Source: Betaproteobacteria bacterium TMED22
Lineage (GTDB): Bacteria; Pseudomonadota; Gammaproteobacteria; Burkholderiales; Eutrophovitaceae
Assembly: GCA_002167745.1 (NCBI GenBank)
Contig: NHCB01000013.1
Span: forward strand, 98,215 to 162,214
Reading direction: 5' to 3'
Length of the DNA stretch: 64,000 nucleotides
The notes under the pieces were generated by a model that did no database searches, was not told where the DNA came from, and was given only the letters and a program-made list of their open reading frames with translations. The translations under genes were made by a program, and so were the position numbers. Positions 50,293 through 57,787 of the stretch are shown one piece after another. How positions within the stretch are numbered: the stretch's first letter is position 1; the number at the start of each line of letters is the position of its first letter.

Positions 50293-50964
50293 ATGGCACT
50301 TATTCAATTCAAAAACGTCACAAAAACTTACGGAACAGGTGAGAACCCTTTTCCAGCGCTTAAAGGACTAAACTTAACGATCGATGAAGGCGAGTTTTTG
50401 GCGCTAATGGGGCCAAGCGGCTCAGGAAAATCGACAACAATGAATATCGCCGCATGTCTAGATACCGCGACAAGTGGAAACTATCTGTTTCAAAACATAT
50501 CGGTTGAAAATCTCGATACACACCAACGCACACTACTTAGGAGAAACTTCCTAGGGTTTATTTTCCAAGGGTTTAATCTGCTGCCTAGAAGCTCAGCTAT
50601 TGAAAATGTAGAGCTTCCCTTAATTTACCGTGGCGACAAGAAACAAGACAGACGGTCAGCTGCGTATGAAGCCCTTGAGAAAGTTGGTTTATCAGATTGG
50701 CAAGACCATAATCCTAATGAGCTATCGGGTGGACAACAACAACGAGTAGCTATTGCTCGAGCTATCGTAACGAATCCAAAAATCCTCTTGGCTGATGAAC
50801 CAACAGGGAATTTAGACTCACAAACCAGCGCAGAAATCATGTCTCTGCTCACTTCGTTAAATCAAGATTCAGGTGTCACCATAATCATGGTTACTCACGA
50901 GCAAGAAATGGCAGATTATTCGTCGCGAGTCGTACACTTTTTAGACGGTCAAATTCGTACTTAG
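50293..50964 (+). CDS. MacB/LolD-type ABC transporter ATPase
   Basis: A 223-residue ATP-binding subunit. The Walker A motif is GPSGSGKST, the Q-loop FIFQGFNLLPRSSAIENVELPL, the signature LSGGQQQR, Walker B ILLADEPTGNLD and the switch MVTHEQEM. All catalytic residues are intact. In E. coli MacB the ATPase and permease are one chain; here they are separate, as in LolD/LolC and YknY/YknZ systems. It is flanked by the adaptor (21 bases) and the permease (14 bases). Confidence 0.94.
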   Translation: MALIQFKNVTKTYGTGENPFPALKGLNLTIDEGEFLALMGPSGSGKSTTMNIAACLDTATSGNYLFQNISVENLDTHQRTLLRRNFLGFIFQGFNLLPRSSAIENVELPLIYRGDKKQDRRSAAYEALEKVGLSDWQDHNPNELSGGQQQRVAIARAIVTNPKILLADEPTGNLDSQTSAEIMSLLTSLNQDSGVTIIMVTHEQEMADYSSRVVHFLDGQIRT

Positions 50965-50978
50965 GTATTTTTTATTTT

Positions 50979-52178
50979 ATGTTCTGGAATTCCTTAATCC
51001 TGGCTCTCAACGCGATACGCAGAAACCTGCTGAGGAGCTTCCTCACTGTTCTTGGCATCATTATAGGAGTGGCCGCGGTGATTACAATGGTCACCATAGG
51101 CCGAGGTGCAACACAATCCGTTAGCGATCAAATTACGGCGATGGGTACCAATCAGCTTATTATTCGGCCAGGACAAAGACGAGGGACTGGCTCTAATACG
51201 CCGGAATTCAGACAAAAAGATGTGGATATCATTAAAAACCAAGTCACAGGGATTGCTGGAGTTGCCCCGTACTCCACCATCTCTTCAAATGTGATCGCCC
51301 AAGCAAAAAACTACACCACCTTAATTACGGGCACGACTAACGATTTCTTTACGGTTGGTAATTGGGAGCTAGGATCTGGAAGAAAATTTCAACAGGCAGA
51401 ACTTAAGTCCGGCAAAGCCTCTTGTATTCTTGGTACGACAGTAAAAAACAATTTATTTGGCAATGAAAACCCAGAGGGTAAGCGGATCCGGATAAAAAAA
51501 TTCACATGCGAAGTGATCGGTGTTCTCAAGTCTAAAGGTCAATCCACATGGGGAACAGACCAAGATGATACAGTCGTGATGCCACTTAAAACCGTACATA
51601 GACGGTTGCTTGGCAGTTTGGACATCTCGCGAATAGCTGTGAAAGTTGAAGACAGCAATAAAATTACAAGCGCACAGAGAAAGATAACAGAGCTACTTAG
51701 AGAGTCTAGAAGGCTTCCTGACAATATGGAAAATGATTTTCGGGTTCTAGATATGCGACAGATCATTAAAACATTAACGGGAACAACAAGAGTCCTGACG
51801 ATGTTATTAGGCGCAGTTGCCGCTGTAAGTCTCCTAGTCGGCGGTATAGGAATCATGAATATCATGCTCGTCTCCGTAACCGAGCGTACCAAAGAAATCG
51901 GCATTCGGCTTGCGATCGGGGCACTTGAGAAACACGTCTTGATGCAATTTTTAATCGAAGCGGTAGTTCTATCGAGTATTGGCGGTGTGCTAGGTCTAAT
52001 TTTAGCCACGGGATTATCAGTTGCTGGAGCTAATCTCATGGGCGTTCCATTTCTTTTTGATCTGCGTATAAATATACTGGCCTTTTTATTTTCAGCTTCA
52101 ATCGGCATATTATTTGGATTCGTACCAGCAAGACGTGCAGCTCGGCTAAACCCTATCGACGCTCTCAGGCATGAATAA
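50979..52178 (+). CDS. MacB/FtsX-type ABC transporter permease
   Basis: A 399-residue mechanotransmission-type permease with four helices. The first follows the N-terminal ALNAIRRNLLRSFLTVLGIIIGVAAVITMVTIGRGA. A large periplasmic domain follows (about 45-270), then helices near LLGAVAAVSLLVGGIGIMNIML, LIEAVVLSSIGGVLGLILA and ILAFLFSASIGILFGFVPARRAARLNPIDALRHE. VTERTKEIGIRLAIGA is the family coupling segment. It acts with the preceding ATPase, adaptor and channel to expel a substrate from the periplasm or inner membrane. Confidence 0.93.
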   Translation: MFWNSLILALNAIRRNLLRSFLTVLGIIIGVAAVITMVTIGRGATQSVSDQITAMGTNQLIIRPGQRRGTGSNTPEFRQKDVDIIKNQVTGIAGVAPYSTISSNVIAQAKNYTTLITGTTNDFFTVGNWELGSGRKFQQAELKSGKASCILGTTVKNNLFGNENPEGKRIRIKKFTCEVIGVLKSKGQSTWGTDQDDTVVMPLKTVHRRLLGSLDISRIAVKVEDSNKITSAQRKITELLRESRRLPDNMENDFRVLDMRQIIKTLTGTTRVLTMLLGAVAAVSLLVGGIGIMNIMLVSVTERTKEIGIRLAIGALEKHVLMQFLIEAVVLSSIGGVLGLILATGLSVAGANLMGVPFLFDLRINILAFLFSASIGILFGFVPARRAARLNPIDALRHE

Positions 52179-52226
52179 ACGTATGATTACCGCAATTATG
52201 AAAAAATTACACGCGAAATTATTACT

Positions 52227-53720
52227 ATGCTGATTGTTGGAATCGTTGGTGCTGGAACAATGGGTAGTGGCATTGCTCAGGTGGCGATCGCTGCTGGAGA
52301 AACAGTGAAATTCTTCGATCCTATACCGGAAGCTATTAAACGCGGCCAAGGTATGATCAAAAAGAATCTTGATTTCTTAGTTAGCAAACAGAAACTAACC
52401 AGTGATGAATCATTTGATATCTTGTCAAGACTCGACATCGTAGATTCATTAAACAAACTTTCATCATGCGATATCGTTATTGAGGCAATAATAGAAAACG
52501 AATCAGTCAAAAAAGAACTTTTTCAAAATCTAGAATCAATCGTCTCTCAAAAAGCAATTTTAGCGACAAATACCTCTTCAATATCAATAACGGCTCTATC
52601 TAACGAACTGCAATTTCCAGAACGGTTGGTCGGCATGCACTTCTTCAACCCGGCCCCTCGAATGAAACTCATCGAAGTCATCAAAGGACTTAGAACCTCA
52701 GATACTCACGTCGACTACATTACCAATTTGGTAAAGCGATGGGGTAAGGCTCCTGTGATTACGAAATCGACCCCTGGTTTCATCGTAAACCGCGTTGCCA
52801 GGCCTTTTTATGGCGAGGCACTTAGAGTGCTAACAGAATTAGGGGCCGATCACATTAGCTTAGATACAGTAATGCGGGATTGTGGTGGCTTTCCACTGGG
52901 ACCCTGCCAACTAATGGATCTTATTGGATTAGATGTAAATTTGTCAGTGACTCAATCCGTTTATGAGGCAACTGCGTTTGATCCACGATATGCCCCCTCT
53001 CTATTGCAACAAGAACTAGTTAGGGCAGGAAAGCTCGGTCGCAAATCCGGAGAAGGTTTTTATATCTATCCCGTCGGAGACAAGGATCTGGAGAGCTCGA
53101 ATATAAATAAAAAACATGAACTAGGCAGCTTCACGCTTGGATACATCAAAAGCTCTGGCATCCAAAGCCTTATAGATCGCTTAAGCGACACAGGAGCAGA
53201 CCTAATCGAGACTGCAGCAGGCAGCACTATCGCCACTATTGCATTGACTGATGGAAGAACTGCAACGCAACGTGCTTCTGACGAATCGATCTCTAACTTA
53301 GTGCTAATAGATCTTTGTATTAACTTTCAAACAACTAAACGAGTCGCGCTCAGCCACGCGGAACAATGCGATTCAATAGCCATTGATCAAATCGTCAATG
53401 CGCTAACCAACATGGGCTGTAAAGTAACGATCATTCAGGATGTTGCAGGTATGATCGTCTCGCGAACGGTGGCCATGCTGGCCAATGAAGCTGCAGATTT
53501 GGTGCACCAACGTATCACCACTCCTAAGGAGGTTGACATGGCTATGACTCTGGGTACAGGCTATCCAATCGGGCCTCTTTTATGGGCTGATCGCATCGGA
53601 GTGCAGAATATATCCAACATACTAAAACACTTATGTGAGCATTACGGATCATCCAGATATCGAATTTCCCCTCTCGTTCAGAGAAAATCCATCACTAATC
53701 AACTATTTCATGGGACTTAA
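52227..53720 (+). CDS. paaH: PaaH-like 3-hydroxyacyl-CoA dehydrogenase
   Basis: NAD-dependent dehydrogenase of 497 residues. The Rossmann motif is GIVGAGTMGSGIAQVA, with TNTSSISITAL, the catalytic histidine in GMHFFNPAPRMKLIEVI, and TPGFIVNRVARPFYGEA. The first C-terminal domain has GGFPLGPCQLMDLIGLDVN. A second copy follows near the end (DVAGMIVSRTVAMLANEAADLVHQ...GTGYPIGPLLWADRIG). This two-tail layout is that of PaaH of phenylacetate degradation. Its PaaG-like partner lies 4.7 kb upstream with the exporter genes between them. Confidence 0.82.
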   Translation: MLIVGIVGAGTMGSGIAQVAIAAGETVKFFDPIPEAIKRGQGMIKKNLDFLVSKQKLTSDESFDILSRLDIVDSLNKLSSCDIVIEAIIENESVKKELFQNLESIVSQKAILATNTSSISITALSNELQFPERLVGMHFFNPAPRMKLIEVIKGLRTSDTHVDYITNLVKRWGKAPVITKSTPGFIVNRVARPFYGEALRVLTELGADHISLDTVMRDCGGFPLGPCQLMDLIGLDVNLSVTQSVYEATAFDPRYAPSLLQQELVRAGKLGRKSGEGFYIYPVGDKDLESSNINKKHELGSFTLGYIKSSGIQSLIDRLSDTGADLIETAAGSTIATIALTDGRTATQRASDESISNLVLIDLCINFQTTKRVALSHAEQCDSIAIDQIVNALTNMGCKVTIIQDVAGMIVSRTVAMLANEAADLVHQRITTPKEVDMAMTLGTGYPIGPLLWADRIGVQNISNILKHLCEHYGSSRYRISPLVQRKSITNQLFHGT

Positions 53721-53722
53721 TC

Positions 53723-55807
53723 ATGATGAAAAGAAGTTACCTTTTAGCGGTCTTATTAGTTATGGTCTCAATCAATTCATTAAATGCTCGGGTTACTCAA
53801 ATTGAGATCACAGAGACTATACCCGTCGCAAACGGGACGCCGTTCGGCAATGTTGGTGCATACGAGAAGGTATCAGGAATTGCATATTTTGAAATAGCGC
53901 CCGACCACAAGCGAAATAAAACTATTGCCGATATTGGTAGAGTCCCTGTTAATGAGAATGGCAATGTAGAGTTCAGTGCCGAATTTGAAATACTACGTCC
54001 AACTGATCCAAAAAAGGCGAGCGGTCTCCTGTTCGTTGAAACGCCCTCTCAAGGACAAAAATTAAGCTTGGGTCTCCTGCACGATATTGATGCGCAAGAA
54101 GATCTTAATTTAATAAACGAAAATACTAATTTGGGTAATGGATTTTTGTTTAATCGCGGTCACACATTGGCATGGATCGCATGGCAAGGAAAGGTTAGAG
54201 AGATAGAAAACCGGCTCATCGTAGACTTCCCATCAGCACTTGAGAAAGAAAACCCTGTTCGTGGCTTTATTCTTACGGAATTTAACGGCCGTAGTTTCCA
54301 AGAACAAAACCCCTACACTCTGCCGCTCTCTGGCAGACGACACGTGCAGTCCTACCCGTCAATATCAACCGACAAAGAAATTGCGCAAGCATCACTATTC
54401 GTGATGCAAAGTGGGTCAACTAGCGCCAGCAGTTCAGATGTTGGCAAAGGAGAAATGGTGCCGTCTGATCAATGGGCGTTCGCGCACTGCCCCGAGGGTT
54501 GGCCAGGAGAACCCTCCTCAGAGTATATCTGCGTTAAGAACAGCTTCCTAAAAAATAGAAATTACCACCTGATCTATCAAGCTACAGGTGCTCCCTTAAT
54601 GGGACTAGGACTAGCGACAACTCGAGATTTTATTTCGCACCTAAAGCATGAGGATGCCGACACGTTAGGCACTCCCAATCCAACAACAAAAATTAAACAC
54701 GTAATTTGCCAAGGAATAGGTCAAGGAGGCAGATACTTAAGAGACTTCCTGTATCAAGGTTTCAACGTTGACGTTAACGGAGAAAAAGTCTGTGATGGCA
54801 TGAATATTCACGGTGCTGGGGTCGAAAAAAGTTATCTTAACTACCGTTTTTCACAGCCTTATAGAGTATCTACGCAACACTCAGAAAGGTTCATTCCAGA
54901 TGTGAATTTTCCTCGGCAATACTCTGTTCGTGTTAATCCGTTTCTTAAGTTTCCTGATGGGATACTAAAAAGACCTGCTTTTGATCCTAAGATTTTTCAT
55001 ACAGATACCTCCACTGAGTTTTGGCAGTCCAGGGCCTCCCTTGTCGGCGCCAGTGAAGGGGCAACAATGGACTTCTCAGAATCCTCTCGGGTTCGGAGAT
55101 TCCTGATTTCCAGCGCTGAGAGCTACAACCGTTTCAACGGAGTCGGTCACAATGGTTATGGCGAAAGACAGTGTTTTTACGGATCAAATACCCTCCATAT
55201 TGGGTCGTTGATGCGAGCCTTAATAAACAACTTAGAGCGTTGGGTCGTAGAAGGAAAAGAACCATTAGAATCAATTTATCCGAAAATATCTGAGGAAACG
55301 CTCGTAGACTTAACGTCGTTACGCTTACCTAGTGTCCTAGGAAAGAGTTTTCGTGGCGCATTAAATGGATCGGGAGACATGGAATTTGGCCCTAGAGTGA
55401 AATTTAATCGTGGCATGGTAGACATGTTGATACCGCAAGTCATCGCGAGGCATAAAGTATTAGTGCCTGCTGTCGATGAGATGGGACATGAAATCGCTGG
55501 AATTAGACATCCACATATCGAAGTACCAATGGGGACATATTTAGGTTGGAATATTAGGACCACGGAATTTGGTGGTGGCGACTTGTGTGATGAACATGGT
55601 TCATTTATCCCTCTATCCATGAGTAATGAAGATGCAGATCAAGGAGATGATTCTCGTCCATCGTTGCTCTCACTTTACCCAGACTACATGACCTACGTTA
55701 ACAAACTCCGTGAGGCGACAAAAGCCCTCGTTTCTAGAGACTTATTACTTCAAGAAGACGCTGAAGAGATACTTCAAAGAGTGGAACAAAGTATTCCCAT
55801 GCACTAA
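53723..55807 (+). CDS. Secreted Abhydrolase_10-type protein, nucleophile missing
   Basis: A 694-residue protein with a signal peptide (LLAVLLVMVSINSLNA), so probably periplasmic. VTQIEITETIPVANGTPFGNVGAYEKVSGIAYFEI is the typical opening of the Abhydrolase_10 family, whose function is poorly known. Homologues, from memory, have G-x-S-Q-[ST]-G-R-[FY]-L-R-[DT]-F-L at the nucleophile elbow. Here it reads GIGQGGRYLRDFL, with GGT where a serine codon is expected. The later HFAGTQH-like histidine segment reads ISSAESYN. It may be inactive, or use another mechanism. Its ATG comes two bases after the paaH stop. Confidence 0.75.
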   Translation: MMKRSYLLAVLLVMVSINSLNARVTQIEITETIPVANGTPFGNVGAYEKVSGIAYFEIAPDHKRNKTIADIGRVPVNENGNVEFSAEFEILRPTDPKKASGLLFVETPSQGQKLSLGLLHDIDAQEDLNLINENTNLGNGFLFNRGHTLAWIAWQGKVREIENRLIVDFPSALEKENPVRGFILTEFNGRSFQEQNPYTLPLSGRRHVQSYPSISTDKEIAQASLFVMQSGSTSASSSDVGKGEMVPSDQWAFAHCPEGWPGEPSSEYICVKNSFLKNRNYHLIYQATGAPLMGLGLATTRDFISHLKHEDADTLGTPNPTTKIKHVICQGIGQGGRYLRDFLYQGFNVDVNGEKVCDGMNIHGAGVEKSYLNYRFSQPYRVSTQHSERFIPDVNFPRQYSVRVNPFLKFPDGILKRPAFDPKIFHTDTSTEFWQSRASLVGASEGATMDFSESSRVRRFLISSAESYNRFNGVGHNGYGERQCFYGSNTLHIGSLMRALINNLERWVVEGKEPLESIYPKISEETLVDLTSLRLPSVLGKSFRGALNGSGDMEFGPRVKFNRGMVDMLIPQVIARHKVLVPAVDEMGHEIAGIRHPHIEVPMGTYLGWNIRTTEFGGGDLCDEHGSFIPLSMSNEDADQGDDSRPSLLSLYPDYMTYVNKLREATKALVSRDLLLQEDAEEILQRVEQSIPMH

Positions 55808-55835
55808 AGTCATATTTTTACAAAGGTTCGAGGAT

Positions 55836-56474
55836 ATGAAGCAAATACTTGTTTATTCCGATTCGCTCAGCTGGGGAATAATCCCGGGCACACGCAAACG
55901 ACTAGACTTCGAGGATCGATGGCCGGGGTTTATGGAAAATGTACTAAATGAAGTCGACGACAGAGTTCGTGTTATCGAAAATTGTCTTAACGGTAGGCGT
56001 ACCGCTTGGGAGGATCCTTTTCTGCTAGGACGGAGAGGAATCAATGGAATTCAGCAAGTCATAGAAATGCATTCACCGCTGGATTTGGTTATTGTGGCAC
56101 TAGGGACCAATGATTTTCAATCGATGCATCAACTTAACGCTTGGCACTCGGCGCAAGGGATGCGCGCCATCGTAAATCACATTAAAACTTCACCTATAGA
56201 ACCGGGCATGCCAATACCGTCTATATTGATAGTAGTACCACCGGTAATCGAGAGTCCCAAAGGTCCAATCGCGCCGAAATTTGAAGGCGGAGAAACTAAG
56301 ATAGCTGGATTAGCAGAAGAATACAAAAAGGTATCAGACGAATTAGCCTGTCACTATTTTGATTGCTCATCGGTAACAACAACCAGCGTGGTGGATGGAA
56401 TCCACTTAGATAAAAATCAACACCATATTGTCGGTGCCGCACTTTCTAAGATAGCGCGCAGATTGCTCGATTAA
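55836..56474 (+). CDS. SGNH/GDSL hydrolase (aryl esterase-like)
   Basis: A 212-residue esterase/acyltransferase-like enzyme with no signal peptide. Block I is YSDSLSWG (serine nucleophile, with S for the first G of GDSL), block II ENCLNGRRT, block III ALGTNDF, and block V DGIHLD with the Asp-His pair. The layout resembles the mycobacterial acyltransferase MsAcT group, including FEGGETK and LVIVALGTND. The track ORF starts at 55710 inside the previous gene. The ATG at 55836 has CGAGGAT just before it and starts at the conserved MKQILVYSDS. It is the last gene of the run and converges on ispF. Confidence 0.87.
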   Translation: MKQILVYSDSLSWGIIPGTRKRLDFEDRWPGFMENVLNEVDDRVRVIENCLNGRRTAWEDPFLLGRRGINGIQQVIEMHSPLDLVIVALGTNDFQSMHQLNAWHSAQGMRAIVNHIKTSPIEPGMPIPSILIVVPPVIESPKGPIAPKFEGGETKIAGLAEEYKKVSDELACHYFDCSSVTTTSVVDGIHLDKNQHHIVGAALSKIARRLLD

Positions 56475-56491
56475 TTAAGAACACAAGAGAC

Positions 56492-56968
56492 TTATGTCCC
56501 AGTCGACAATAAAACCGTAACAGTCGCCACAACACACTCCTCACGACCAACCGCACCTAACCGCTCTGAGGTCTTTGCTTTAATATTTATTTGGTCAACC
56601 TCTGCCCCGACTAACGCAGCCAGAATCCGACGCATTTCCGGTATGTGTGGTGATAACTTTGGCTGCTCAGCAATTATTGTAGAGTCAATATTGACTACTT
56701 CGTATCCGGCACGACATATCATTTCATAAACTTTATTTAGCAGCAACTTGCTGTCGACGTCGTGCCACTTAGGGTCCGTATCCGGAAAATGCTGACCTAT
56801 ATCCCCCAAACCACATGCACCAAGTAATGCGTCAATAAGTGCGTGAATCAATACGTCAGCATCAGAATGTCCCAACAATCCTTTATCGTGTGGAATATTT
56901 ACACCACCTATAACAAGAGGCCTGTCAGGAACTAAAGCGTGGAGATCAAAACCTTCTCCGATTCTCAT
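56492..56968 (-). CDS. ispF: 2-C-methyl-D-erythritol 2,4-cyclodiphosphate synthase
   Basis: Fifth MEP-pathway step, forming the cyclic diphosphate. The zinc site is in GFDLHAL, and GHSDADVLIHALIDALLGACGLGDIGQHFPDTD is the family signature. The tail has AKTSERLGAVGREECVVATVTV. Length is 158 residues, as expected. The ATG overlaps the ispD stop as ATGA. Confidence 0.97.
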   Translation of the reverse strand: MRIGEGFDLHALVPDRPLVIGGVNIPHDKGLLGHSDADVLIHALIDALLGACGLGDIGQHFPDTDPKWHDVDSKLLLNKVYEMICRAGYEVVNIDSTIIAEQPKLSPHIPEMRRILAALVGAEVDQINIKAKTSERLGAVGREECVVATVTVLLSTGT

Positions 56969-57693
56969 ATTTCCGCTCCCTTTTTTTTAGCGCGTTTTGT
57001 CAGGACTAGTTTTGCTCGATCTAAATCGTGAGCATATGTGATTTTAAAATTCGTGGAATCAGATTCTACCAATAAAGGGTTAATACCTAGCGCCTCAATG
57101 GCAGATGATTCATCCGTGATATCGTTCCGGTTAATCGTCGTACTTAACGCTTGTTCGAGGTTAGCTCTCCTAAACATTTGCGGGGTTTGAGCCGCCCAAA
57201 GTTGCTTGCGGTCAGCTGTAGAAACCACTCTATTACGCTCATTACTGTTCTTAATCGTATCCACTAATCGACACGCAAGTAATCCACCCTCCGAATCAAT
57301 CGTTAGCTCATTAATGAGTCGATCAATCAATTCTTGAGTGATCAACGGTCGCGCTGCGTCATGAACTAAGACCCAATCCTCTGGGCCGGCAAACGCATCT
57401 AAAGCCCTAATTCCGTTCAAGACGCTCTCAGCCCTCGTTCTACCCCCCACTCGCTGAAAGCTTAGCTTTTGATGCTCAATGTCGGACTCAACCTGTTGCA
57501 GACCTGAATCATCAGGAGATAGAACAACGACCACATTTTTTATTTTTTGATGCGAGATAAAAGGCTCTATTGAGCGTTGCAATATTGACTTACCAAGAAG
57601 ATCGGCATGCTGCTTTACTACATCTCCAGATGGCGAGAATCTAGCACCCTTGCCAGCCGCCGGTATGACAACAAAATAAGATGGATCAGTCAT
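56965..57693 (-). CDS. ispD: 2-C-methyl-D-erythritol 4-phosphate cytidylyltransferase
   Basis: Third MEP-pathway step, coupling MEP to CTP. The nucleotide loop PAAGKGARFSPSGDVVKQHADL, VLSPDD, VHDAARPLITQELIDRLI and QTPQMFRRANLEQAL are diagnostic. The track ORF begins at a GTG at 57702. The ATG three codons later gives 242 residues and is preferred. It is paired with ispF and divergent from mfd. Confidence 0.96.
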   Translation of the reverse strand: MTDPSYFVVIPAAGKGARFSPSGDVVKQHADLLGKSILQRSIEPFISHQKIKNVVVVLSPDDSGLQQVESDIEHQKLSFQRVGGRTRAESVLNGIRALDAFAGPEDWVLVHDAARPLITQELIDRLINELTIDSEGGLLACRLVDTIKNSNERNRVVSTADRKQLWAAQTPQMFRRANLEQALSTTINRNDITDESSAIEALGINPLLVESDSTNFKITYAHDLDRAKLVLTKRAKKKGAEI

Positions 57694-57787
57694 AGATAAC
57701 ACTGCTCACTATTGAATAAGTTGTAACGAGTAATATAGTTTCATTTTAATATTACGGACATTCGTACGCGCATGTGCATTATAATCG
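57694..57787. promoter_or_regulatory. ispD/mfd divergent region
   Basis: ATTATAAT at 57778-57785 reads as TATAAT on both strands (57780-57785 plus, 57783-57778 minus). It ends two bases before the annotated mfd ATG, so a transcript from it would start inside the reading frame. No good -35 is visible on either strand. AT-rich sequence fills the rest of the gap. Confidence 0.3.
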
